Translations under genes and position numbers: made by a program | The notes under the pieces: model-generated | Seen by the model: the letters and a program-made list of their open reading frames with translations, nothing else | What the model was told of the DNA's origin: nothing | Databases searched by the model: none | DNA from: Labia minor | Taxonomy: Eukaryota; Arthropoda; Insecta; Dermaptera; Spongiphoridae | Length of the DNA stretch: 64,000 nucleotides | Direction of reading: 5' to 3' | Assembly (NCBI GenBank): GCA_963082975.1 | Contig: OY720347.1 | Coordinates: 8,600,225 to 8,664,224, forward strand | Shown: one piece after another, positions 21,961 through 34,911 of the stretch | Numbering within the stretch: the stretch's first letter is position 1 | How the letters are laid out: the number at the start of each line of letters is the position of its first letter

Positions 21961-24900
21961 CGTTTTCGGCATAAAAAAATAATTTTTAGTAAGAAATATG
22001 AATAATATATTTTTTTAATATTTTTATGATGTAAAATGAACGAATTTATTATTTATTTTTAAAAATTTCATTTTTTAATTTTCCCCTAAAAATTATGAAA
22101 GATCATCGTACGATGACCCTAGGTTTTCGGCATAAACAAATAATTATTCATCAGAAATATCAATAATATATTTTTTTTAATATTTTTATGATGTAAAATG
22201 AACGAATTTATTATTTTTTTTAAAACATTTCATTTTTTAATTTGACCCTAGGTTTTAGGCATAATAAAATAATTATTCATCAGAAATATCAATAATATAT
22301 TTTTTTAATATTATTATGATGTAAAATGAACGAATTTATTATTTATTTTTAAAAATTTCATTTTTTAATAATCCTGTAAAAATTATGAAAGGTCATCGTA
22401 GGATGACCTTAGGTTTTCGTCATAAAAAAATAATTTTTAGTAAGAAATATGAATAATATATGTTTTTTAATATTTTTATGATGTAAAATGAACGAATTTA
22501 TTATTTTTTTTAAAACATTTCATTTTTTAATTTTACCGAAAATATTATGAAAGGTCATCTTAGGATGACCCTAGGTTTACGGCATAAAAAAATAATTATT
22601 CATCAGAAATATCAATAATATATTTTTTTAATAATTTTATGATGTAAAATGAACGAATTTATTATTTATTTTTAAAAATTTCATTTTTTAATTTTACCGT
22701 AAAAATTATGAAAGGTCATCTTAGGATGACCCTAGGTTTTCATCATAAAAAAATAATTATTCATCAGAAATATCAATAATATATATTTTTAATAATTTTA
22801 TGATGTAAAATGAACGAATTTATTATTTATTTTTAAAAATTTCATTTTTTAATTTTCCCGTAAAAATTATGAAAGGTCATCGTAGGATGACCCTAGGTTT
22901 ACGGCATAAACAAATAATTATTCATCAGAAATATCAATAATATATTTTTTTTAATATTTTTATGATGTAAAATGAACGAATTTATTATTTTTTTTAAAAC
23001 ATTTCATTTTTTAATTTTACCGAAAATATTATGAAAGGTCATCTTAGGATGACCCTACGTTTTCGGCATAAAAAAATAATTATTCATCAGAAATATCATT
23101 AATATATTTTTTTAATAATTTTATGATGTAAAATGAACGAATTTATTATTTTTTTTAAAACATTTCATTTTTTAATTTTACCGAAAATATTATGAAAGGT
23201 CATCTTAGGATGACCCTATGTTTTCATCATAAAAAAATAATTATTCATCAGAAATATCAATAATATATATTTTTAATAATTTTATGATGTAAAATGAACG
23301 AATTTATTATTTATTTTTAAAAATTTCATTTTTTAATTTTCCCGTAAAAATTATGAAAGGTCATCGTAGGATGACCCTAGGTTTACGGCATAAAAAAATA
23401 ATTATTCATCAGAAATATCAATAATATATTTTTTTAATATTTTTATGATGTAAAATGAAGAATTTATTATTTATTTTTAAAAATTTCATTTTTTAATTTT
23501 CCCCTAAAAATTATGAAAGGTCATCGTAGGATGACCCTAGGTTTTAGGCATAATAAAATAATTATTCATCAGAAATATCAATAATATATTTTTTTAATAT
23601 TATTATGATGTAAAATGAACGAATTTATTATTTATTTTTAAAAATTTCATTTTTTAATAATCCTGTAAAAATTATGAAAGGTCATCGTAGGATGACCTTA
23701 GGTTTTCGGCATAAAAAAATAATTTTTAGTAAGAAATATGAATAATATATGTTTTTTAATATTTTTATGATGTAAAATGAACGAATTTATTATTTTTTTT
23801 AAAACATTTCATTTTTTAATTTTACCGAAAATATTATGAAAGGTCATCTTAGGATGACCCTAGGTTTTCGGCATAAAAAAATAATTATTCATCAGAAATA
23901 TCAATAATATATTTTTTTAATAATTTTATGATGTAAAATGAACGAATTTATTATTTATTTTTAAAAATTTCATTTTTTAATTTTCCCGTAAAAATTATGA
24001 AAGGTCATCGTACAGTGACCCTAGGTTTTCGGCATAAACAAATAATTATTCATCAGAAATATCAATAATATATTTTTTTTAATATTTTAATAATGTAAAA
24101 TGAACGAATTTATTATTTTTTTTAAAACATTTCATTTTTTAATTTTACCGAAAATATTATGAAAGGTCATCTTAGAATGACCCTACGTTTTCGGCATAAA
24201 AAAATAATTATTGATCAGAAATATCAATAATATATTTTTTTAATATTTTTATAATGTAAAATGAACGAATTTATTATTTATTTTTAAAAATTTCATTTTT
24301 TAATTTTCCCGTAAAAATTATGAAAGATCATCGTAGGATGACCCTAGGTTTTCGGCATAAAAAAATAATTTTTAGTAAGAAATATGAATAATATATGTTT
24401 TTTAATATTTTTATGATGTAAAATGAACGAATGTATTATTTTTTTTAAAACATTTCATTTTTTATTTTTACCTAAAATATTATGAAAGGTCATCTTAGGA
24501 TGACCCTAGGTTTTTGGCATTAAAAAATAATTATTCATCAGAAATATCAATAATATATTTTTTTAATATTTTTATGATGTAAAATGAAGAATTTATTATT
24601 TATTTTTAAAAATTTCATTTTTTAATTTTACCGTAAAAATTATGAAAGGTCATCGTACGATGACCCTAGGTTTTCGGCATAAACAAATAATTATTCATCA
24701 GAAATATCAATAATATATTTTTTTTAATATTTTTATGATGTAAAATGAACGAATTTATTATTTTTTTTAAAACATTTCATTTTTTAATTTTACCGAAAAT
24801 ATTATGAAAGGTCATCTTAGGATGACCCTACGTTTTCGGCATAAAAAAATAATTATTCATCAGAAATATCAATAATATATTTTTTTAATATTTTAATGAT

Positions 24901-26117
24901 GTAAAATGAACGAATTTATTATTTATTTTTAAAAATTTCATTTTTTAATTTTCCCCTAAAAATTATGAAAGGTCATCGTAGGATGACCCTAGGTTTTAGG
25001 CATAATAAAATAATTATTCATCAGAAATATCAATAATATATTTTTTTAATATTTTTATAATGTAAAATGAACGAATTTATTATTTATTTTTAAAAATTTC
25101 ATTTTTTAATTTTCCCGTAAAAATTATGAAAGGTCATCGTAGGATGACCCTAGGTTTACGGCATAAAAAAATAATTATTCATCAGAAATATCAATAATAT
25201 ATTTTTTTAATATTTTATAATGTAAAATGAACGAATTTATTATTTATTTTTAAAAATTTAATTTTTTAATTTTCCCGTAAAAATTATGAAAGGTAATCGT
25301 AGGATGACCCTAGGTTTTCGGCATAAAAAAATAATTATTCATCAGAAATATCAATAATATATATTTTTAATATTTTTATAATGTAAAATGAACGAATTTA
25401 TTATTTATTTTTAAAAATTTCATTTTTTAATTTTCCCGTAAAAATTATGAAAGGTCATCGTAGGATGACCCTAGGTTTTCGGCATAAAAAAATAATTATT
25501 CATCAGAAATATCAATAATATATTTTTTTAATATTTTTATGATGTAAAATGAAGAATTTATTATTTATTTTTAAAAATTTCATTTTTGAATTTTACCGTA
25601 AAAATTATGAAAGGTCATCTTAGGATGACCCTACGTTTTCGGCATAAAAAAATAATTATTCATCAGAAATATCAATAATATATTTTTTTAATAATTTTAT
25701 GATGTAAAATGAACGAATTTATTATTTTTTTTAAAACATTTCATTTTTTAATTTTACCGAAAATATTATGAAAGGTCATCTTAGGATGACCCTACGTTTT
25801 CGGCATAAAAAAATAATTATTTATCAGAAATATCAATAATATATTTTTTTAATATTTTTATAATGTAAAATGAACGAATTTATTATTTATTTTTAAAAAT
25901 TTCATTTTTTAATTTTCCCGTAAAAATTATGAAAGATCATCGTAGGATGACCCTAGGTTTTCGGCATAAAAAAATAATTTTTAGTAAGAAATATGAATAA
26001 TATATGTTTTTTAATATTTTTATGATGTAAAATGAACGAATTTATTATTTTTTTTAAAACATTTCATTTTTTAATTTTACCGAAAATATTATGAAAGGTC
26101 ATCTTAGGATGACCCTA
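21961..26117 (+). repeat. 4.16-kb satellite block, copy B (with a rearranged tract)
   Basis: Copy B follows copy A head to tail from 21961 to about 24745. From about 24745 to 25550 the monomer series differs from copy A although the length is kept to within 2 bp; then the match resumes to 26117. The block has no counterpart in the corresponding part of the left array, where 6387 joins directly to sequence like that after 26117, so it arose after the 15.57-kb duplication or was lost from the other member. Confidence 0.82.
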
Positions 26118-28838
26118 GGTTTTCGGCATAAAAAAATAATTATTCATCAGAAATATCAATAATATATTTTTTTAATAATTTTATGATGTAAAATGAACGA
26201 ATTTATTATTTATTTTTAAAAATTTCATTTTTTAATTTTCCCGTAAAAATTATGAAAGGCCATCGTACAGTGACCCTAGGTTTTCGGCATAAACAAATAA
26301 TTATTCATCAGAAATATCAATAATATATTTTTTTTAATATTTTAATAATGTAAAATGAACGAATTTATTATTTTTTTTAAAACATTTCATTTTTTAATTT
26401 TACCGAAAATATTATGAAAGGTCATCTTAGGATGACCCTACGTTTTCGGCATAAAAAAATAATTATTGATCAGAAATATCAATAATATATTTTTTTAATA
26501 TTTTTATAATGTAAAATGAACGAATTTATTATTTATTTTTAAAAATTTCATTTTTTAATTTTCCCGTAAAAATTATGAAAGATCATCGTAGGATGACCCT
26601 AGGTTTTCGGCATAAAAAAATAATTTTTAGTAAGAAATATGAATAATATATGTTTTTTAATATTTTTATGATGTAAAATGAACGAATGTATTATTTTTTT
26701 TAAAACATTTCATTTATTAATTTTACCGAAAATATTATGAAAGGTCATCTTAGGATGACCCTACGTTTTCGGCATAAAAAAATAATTATTCATCAGAAAT
26801 ATCAATAATATATTTTTTTAATATTTTAATGATGTAAAATGAACGAATTTATTATTTATTTTTAAAAATTTCATTTTTTAATTTTCCCCTAAAAATTATG
26901 AAAGGTCATCGTAGGATGACCCTAGGTTTTAGGCATAATAAAATAATTATTCATCAGAAATATCAATAATATATTTTTTTAATATTTTTATAATGTAAAA
27001 TGAACGAATTTATTATTTATTTTTAAAAATTTCATTTTTTAATTTTCCCGTAAAAATTATGAAAGATCATCGTAGGATGACCCTAGGTTTTCGGCATAAA
27101 AAAATAATTTTTAGTAAGAAATATGAATAATATAGGTTTTTTAATATTTTTATGATGTAAAATGAACGAATGTATTATTTTTTTTAAAACATTTCATTTT
27201 TTAATTTTACCGAAAATATTATGAAAGGTCATCTTAGGATGACCCTAGGTTTTCGGCATAAAAAAATAATTATTCATCAGAAATATCAATAATATATTTT
27301 TTTAATATTTTTATTATGTAAAATGAAGAATTTATTATTTATTTTTAAAAATTTCATTTTTTAATTTTACCGTAAAAATTATGAAAGGTCATCGTACGAT
27401 GACCCTAGGTTTTCGGCATAAACAAATAATTATTCATCAGAAATATCAATAATATATTTTTTTAATATTTTTATGATGTAAAATGAAGAATTTATTATTT
27501 ATTTTTAAAAATTTCATTTTTTAATTTTACCGTAAAAATTATGAAAGGTCATCGTACGATGACCCTAGGTTTTAGGCATAATAAAATAATTATTCATCAG
27601 AAATATCAATAATATATTTTTTTAATATTTTTATAATGTAAAATGAACGAATTTATTATTTATTTTTAAAAATTTCATTTTTTAATTTTACCGTAAAAAT
27701 TATGAAAGGTCATCTTAGGATGACCCTACGTTTTCGGCATAAAAAAATAATTATTCATCAGAAATATCAATAATATATTTTTTTAATAATTTTATGATGT
27801 AAAATGAACGAATTTATTATTTTTTTTAAAACATTTCATTTTTTAATTTTACCGAAAATATTATGAAAGGTCATCTTAGGATGACCCTACGTTTTCGGCA
27901 TAAAAAAATAATTTTTAGTAAGAAATATGAATAATATATTTTTTTAATATTTTTATGATGTAAAATGAACGAATTTATTATTTATTTTTAAAAATTTCAT
28001 TTTTTAATTTTCCCCTAAAAATTATGAAAGATCAAGGTTTTCGGCATAAACAAATAATTATTCATCAGAAATATCAATAATATATTTTTTTAATATTTTT
28101 ATGATGTAAAATGAACGAATTTATTATTTTTTTTAAAACATTTCATTTTTTAATTTTACCGAAAATATTATGAAAGGTCATCTTAGGATGACCCTAGGTT
28201 TTCGGCATAAAAAAATAATTATTCATCAGAAATATCAATAATATATTTTTTTAATATTTTTATTATGTAAAATGAAGAATTTATTATTTATTTTTAAAAA
28301 TTTCATTTTTTAATTTTACCGTAAAAATTATGAAAGGTCATCGTACGATGACCCTAGGTTTTCGGCATAAACAAATAATTATTCATCAGAAATATCAATA
28401 ATATATTTTTTTAATATTTTTATGATGTAAAATGAAGAATTTATTATTTATTTTTAAAAATTTCATTTTTTAATTTTACCGTAAAAATTATGAAAGGTCA
28501 TCGTACGATGACCCTAGGTTTTAGGCATAATAAAATAATTATTCATCAGAAATATCAATAATATATTTTTTTAATATTTTTATAATGTAAAATGAACGAA
28601 TTTATTATTTATTTTTAAAAATTTCATTTTTTAATTTTACCGTAAAAATTATGAAAGGTCATCTTAGGATGACCCTACGTTTTCGGCATAAAAAAATAAT
28701 TATTCATCAGAAATATCAATAATATATTTTTTTAATAATTTTATGATGTAAAATGAACGAATTTATTATTTTTTTTAAAACATTTCATTTTTTAATTTTA
28801 CCGAAAATATTATGAAAGGTCATCTTAGGATGACCCTA
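24735..28838 (+). repeat. 5.6-kb-offset satellite duplication, copy A
   Basis: Matches 30335-34439 at an offset of 5600, then 5601 after a one-base A-run change near 32380. Markers: AGGTAATCGT at 25291 and 30891, CATCGTACAG at 26261 and 31861, TATAGGTTTT at 27131 and 32732. Confidence 0.83.
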
Positions 28839-30026
28839 GGTTTTCGGCATAAAAAAATAATTATTCATCAGAAATATCAATAATATATTTTTTTAATATT
28901 TTTATTATGTAAAATGAAGAATTTATTATTTATTTTTAAAAATTTCATTTTTTAATTTTACCGTAAAAATTATGAAAGGTCATCGTACGATGACCCTAGG
29001 TTTTCGGCATAAACAAATAATTATTCATCAGAAATATCAATAATATATTTTTTTAATATTTTTATGATGTAAAATGAAGAATTTATTATTTATTTTTAAA
29101 AATTTCATTTTTTAATTTTACCGTAAAAATTATGAAAGGTCATCGTACGATGACCCTAGGTTTTAGGCATAATAAAATAATTATTCATCAGAAATATCAA
29201 TAATATATTTTTTTAATATTTTTATAATGTAAAATGAACGAATTTATTATTTATTTTTAAAAATTTCATTTTTTAATTTTACCGTAAAAATTATGAAAGG
29301 TCATCTTAGGATGACCCTACGTTTTCGGCATAAAAAAATAATTATTCATCAGAAATATCAATAATATATTTTTTTAATAATTTTATGATGTAAAATGAAC
29401 GAATTTATTATTTTTTTTAAAACATTTCATTTTTTAATTTTACCGAAAATATTATGAAAGGTCATCTTAGGATGACCCTACGTTTTCGGCATAAAAAAAT
29501 AATTTTTAGTAAGAAATATGAATAATATATTTTTTTAATATTTTTATGATGTAAAATGAACGAATTTATTATTTATTTTTAAAAATTTCATTTTTTAATT
29601 TTCCCCTAAAAATTATGAAAGATCAAGGTTTTCGGCATAAACAAATAATTATTCATCAGAAATATCAATAATATATTTTTTTAATATTTTTATGATGTAA
29701 AATGAACGAATTTATTATTTTTTTTAAAACATTTCATTTTTTAATTTTACCGAAAATATTATGAAAGGTCATCTTAGGATGACCCTAGGTTTTCGGCATA
29801 AAAAAATAATTATTCATCAGAAATATCAATAATATATTTTTTTAATATTTTTATTATGTAAAATGAAGAATTTATTATTTATTTTTAAAAATTTCATTTT
29901 TTAATTTTACCGTAAAAATTATGAAAGGTCATCGTACGATGACCCTAGGTTTTCGGCATAAACAAATAATTATTCATCAGAAATATCAATAATATATTTT
30001 TTTAATATTTTTATGATGTAAAATGA
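27240..30026 (+). repeat. 1.59-kb tandem satellite repeat (10 monomers), nearly two copies
   Basis: The dyad-deleted monomer at 28030 recurs at 29621, and the flanking series from about 27240 to 28436 recurs at about 28831-30026 (offset 1591). Confidence 0.78.
27400..27690 (+). repeat. Empty-site paralogue of the retrotransposon target
   Basis: The monomer pair around 27545 reads as the target did before insertion: ACCGTAAAAATTATGAAAGGT continues directly into CATCGTACGATGACC and TTTTAGGCATAATAAAATA. The left side resembles 13141-13439 and the right side matches 17297 onward for about 145 bp before monomer types differ. Similar junctions are near 8284, 28494, 29135, 33145, 34095, 35705 and 36655. 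Confidence 0.75.
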
Positions 30027-30334
30027 ACGAATTTATTATTTTTTTTAAAACATTTCATTTTTTAATTTTACCGAAAATATTATGAAAGGTCATCTTAGGA
30101 TGACCCTACGTTTTCGTCATAAAAAAATAATTATTGATCAGAAATATCAATAATATATTTTTTTAATATTTTTATAATGTAAAATGAACGAATTTATTAT
30201 TTATTTTTAAAAATTTCATTTTTTAATTTTACCGTAAAAATTATGAAAGGTCATCTTAGGATGACCCTACGTTTTCGGAATAAAAAAATAATTATTCATC
30301 AGAAATATCAATAATATATTTTTTTAATAATTTT

Positions 30335-33300
30335 ATGATGTAAAATGAACGAATTTATTATTTTTTTTAAAACATTTCATTTTTTAATTTTACCGAAAAT
30401 ATTATGAAAGGTCATCTTAGGATGACCCTACGTTTTCGGCATAAAAAAATAATTATTCATCAGAAATATCAATAATATATTTTTTTAATATTTTAATGAT
30501 GTAAAATGAACGAATTTATTATTTATTTTTAAAAATTTCATTTTTTAATTTTCCCCTAAAAATTATGAAAGGTCATCGTAGGATGACCCTAGGTTTTAGG
30601 CATAATAAAATAATTATTCATCAGAAATATCAATAATATATTTTTTTAATATTTTTATAATGTAAAATGAACGAATTTATTATTTATTTTTAAAAATTTC
30701 ATTTTTTAATTTTCCCGTAAAAATTATGAAAGGTCATCGTAGGATGACCCTAGGTTTACGGCATAAAAAAATAATTATTCATCAGAAATATCAATAATAT
30801 ATTTTTTTAATATTTTATAATGTAAAATGAACGAATTTATTATTTATTTTTAAAAATTTAATTTTTTAATTTTCCCGTAAAAATTATGAAAGGTAATCGT
30901 AGGATGACCCTAGGTTTTCGGCATAAAAAAATAATTATTCATCAGAAATATCAATAATATATATTTTTAATATTTTTATAATGTAAAATGAACGAATTTA
31001 TTATTTATTTTTAAAAATTTCATTTTTTAATTTTCCCGTAAAAATTATGAAAGGTCATCGTAGGATGACCCTAGGTTTTCGGCATAAAAAAATAATTATT
31101 CATCAGAAATATCAATAATATATTTTTTTAATATTTTTATGATGTAAAATGAAGAATTTATTATTTATTTTTAAAAATTTCATTTTTGAATTTTACCGTA
31201 AAAATTATGAAAGGTCATCTTAGGATGACCCTACGTTTTCGGCATAAAAAAATAATTATTCATCAGAAATATCAATAATATATTTTTTTAATAATTTTAT
31301 GATGTAAAATGAACGAATTTATTATTTTTTTTAAAACATTTCATTTTTTAATTTTACCGAAAATATTATGAAAGGTCATCTTAGGATGACCCTACGTTTT
31401 CGGCATAAAAAAATAATTATTTATCAGAAATATCAATAATATATTTTTTTAATATTTTTATAATGTAAAATGAACGAATTTATTATTTATTTTTAAAAAT
31501 TTCATTTTTTAATTTTCCCGTAAAAATTATGAAAGATCATCGTAGGATGACCCTAGGTTTTCGGCATAAAAAAATAATTTTTAGTAAGAAATATGAATAA
31601 TATATGTTTTTTAATATTTTTATGATGTAAAATGAACGAATTTATTATTTTTTTTAAAACATTTCATTTTTTAATTTTACCGAAAATATTATGAAAGGTC
31701 ATCTTAGGATGACCCTAGGTTTTCGGCATAAAAAAATAATTATTCATCAGAAATATCAATAATATATTTTTTTAATAATTTTATGATGTAAAATGAACGA
31801 ATTTATTATTTATTTTTAAAAATTTCATTTTTTAATTTTCCCGTAAAAATTATGAAAGGTCATCGTACAGTGACCCTAGGTTTTCGGCATAAACAAATAA
31901 TTATTCATCAGAAATATCAATAATATATTTTTTTTAATATTTTAATAATGTAAAATGAACGAATTTATTATTTTTTTTAAAACATTTCATTTTTTAATTT
32001 TACCGAAAATATTATGAAAGGTCATCTTAGGATGACCCTACGTTTTCGTCATAAAAAAATAATTATTGATCAGAAATATCAATAATATATTTTTTTAATA
32101 TTTTTATAATGTAAAATGAACGAATTTATTATTTATTTTTAAAAATTTCATTTTTTAATTTTCCCGTAAAAATTATGAAAGATCATCGTAGGATGACCCT
32201 AGGTTTTCGGCATAAAAAAATAATTTTTAGTAAGAAATATGAATAATATATGTTTTTTAATATTTTTATGATGTAAAATGAACGAATGTATTATTTTTTT
32301 TAAAACATTTCATTTATTAATTTTACCGAAAATATTATGAAAGGTCATCTTAGGATGACCCTACGTTTTCGGCATAAAAAAAATAATTATTCATCAGAAA
32401 TATCAATAATATATTTTTTTAATATTTTAATGATGTAAAATGAACGAATTTATTATTTATTTTTAAAAATTTCATTTTTTAATTTTCCCCTTAAAATTAT
32501 GAAAGGTCATCGTAGGATGACCCTAGGTTTTAGGCATAATAAAATAATTATTCATCAGAAATATCAATAATATATTTTTTTAATATTTTTATAATGTAAA
32601 ATGAACGAATTTATTATTTATTTTTAAAAATTTCATTTTTTAATTTTCCCGTAAAAATTATGAAAGATCATCGTAGGATGACCCTAGGTTTTCGGCATAA
32701 AAAAATAATTTTTAGTAAGAAATATGAATAATATAGGTTTTTTAATATTTTTATGATGTAAAATGAACGAATGTATTATTTTTTTTAAAACATTTCATTT
32801 TTTAATTTTACCGAAAATATTATGAAAGGTCATCTTAGGATGACCCTAGGTTTTCGGCATAAAAAAATAATTATTCATCAGAAATATCAATAATATATTT
32901 TTTTAATATTTTTATTATGTAAAATGAAGAATTTATTATTTATTTTTAAAAATTTCATTTTTTAATTTTACCGTAAAAATTATGAAAGGTCATCGTACGA
33001 TGACCCTAGGTTTTCGGCATAAACAAATAATTATTCATCAGAAATATCAATAATATATTTTTTTAATATTTTTATGATGTAAAATGAAGAATTTATTATT
33101 TATTTTTAAAAATTTCATTTTTTAATTTTACCGTAAAAATTATGAAAGGTCATCGTACGATGACCCTAGGTTTTAGGCATAATAAAATAATTATTCATCA
33201 GAAATATCAATAATATATTTTTTTAATATTTTTATAATGTAAAATGAACGAATTTATTATTTATTTTTAAAAATTTCATTTTTTAATTTTACCGTAAAAA

Positions 33301-34439
33301 TTATGAAAGGTCATCTTAGGATGACCCTACGTTTTCGGCATAAAAAAATAATTATTCATCAGAAATATCAATAATATATTTTTTTAATAATTTTATGATG
33401 TAAAATGAACGAATTTATTATTTTTTTTAAAACATTTCATTTTTTAATTTTACCGAAAATATTATGAAAGGTCATCTTAGGATGACCCTACGTTTTCGGC
33501 ATAAAAAAATAATTTTTAGTAAGAAATATGAATAATATATTTTTTTAATATTTTTATGATGTAAAATGAACGAATTTATTATTTATTTTTAAAAATTTCA
33601 TTTTTTAATTTTCCCCTAAAAATTATGAAAGATCAAGGTTTTCGGCATAAACAAATAATTATTCATCAGAAATATCAATAATATATTTTTTTAATATTTT
33701 TATGATGTAAAATGAACGAATTTATTATTTTTTTTAAAACATTTCATTTTTTAATTTTACCGAAAATATTATGAAAGGTCATCTTAGGATGACCCTAGGT
33801 TTTCGGCATAAAAAAATAATTATTCATCAGAAATATCAATAATATATTTTTTTAATATTTTTATTATGTAAAATGAAGAATTTATTATTTATTTTTAAAA
33901 ATTTCATTTTTTAATTTTACCGTAAAAATTATGAAAGGTCATCGTACGATGACCCTAGGTTTTCGGCATAAACAAATAATTATTCATCAGAAATATCAAT
34001 AATATATTTTTTTAATATTTTTATGATGTAAAATGAAGAATTTATTATTTATTTTTAAAAATTTCATTTTTTAATTTTACCGTAAAAATTATGAAAGGTC
34101 ATCGTACGATGACCCTAGGTTTTAGGCATAATAAAATAATTATTCATCAGAAATATCAATAATATATTTTTTTAATATTTTTATAATGTAAAATGAACGA
34201 ATTTATTATTTATTTTTAAAAATTTCATTTTTTAATTTTACCGTAAAAATTATGAAAGGTCATCTTAGGATGACCCTACGTTTTCGGCATAAAAAAATAA
34301 TTATTCATCAGAAATATCAATAATATATTTTTTTAATAATTTTATGATGTAAAATGAACGAATTTATTATTTTTTTTAAAACATTTCATTTTTTAATTTT
34401 ACCGAAAATATTATGAAAGGTCATCTTAGGATGACCCTA
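30335..34439 (+). repeat. 5.6-kb-offset satellite duplication, copy B
   Basis: Partner of 24735-28838. A few single-base differences separate the copies (for example GGCCATCG versus GGTCATCG near 26258/31858 and TTCGGC versus TTCGTC near 26456/32046), so it is not an exact recent copy. Confidence 0.83.
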
Positions 34440-34911
34440 CGTTTTCGGCATAAAAAAATAATTTTTAGTAAGAAATATGAATAATATATTTTTTTAATAT
34501 TTTTATGATGTAAAATGAACGAATTTATTATTTATTTTTAAAAATTTCATTTTTTAATTTTCCCCTAAAAATTATGAAAGATCATCGTACGATGACCCTA
34601 GGTTTTCGGCATAAACAAATAATTATTCATCAGAAATATCAATAATATATTTTTTTTAATATTTTTATGATGTAAAATGAACGAATTTATTATTTTTTTT
34701 AAAACATTTCATTTTTTAATTTTACCGAAAATATTATGAAAGGTCATCTTAGGATGACCCTACGTTTTCGGCATAAAAAAATAATTATTCATCAGAAATA
34801 TCAATAATATATTTTTTTAATATTTTTATGATGTAAAATGAACGAATTTATTATTTATTTTTAAAAATTTCATTTTTTAATTTTCCCCTAAAAATTATGA
34901 AAGGTCATCGT
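32352..34911 (+). repeat. 2.56-kb (16-monomer) tandem repeat, copy A
   Basis: Private markers recur exactly 2560 bp later: CCCCTTAAAATTAT (32487 and 35047), the dyad-deleted monomer (33631 and 36191), GATCATCGTACGATGACC (34580 and 37140). Confidence 0.87.
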
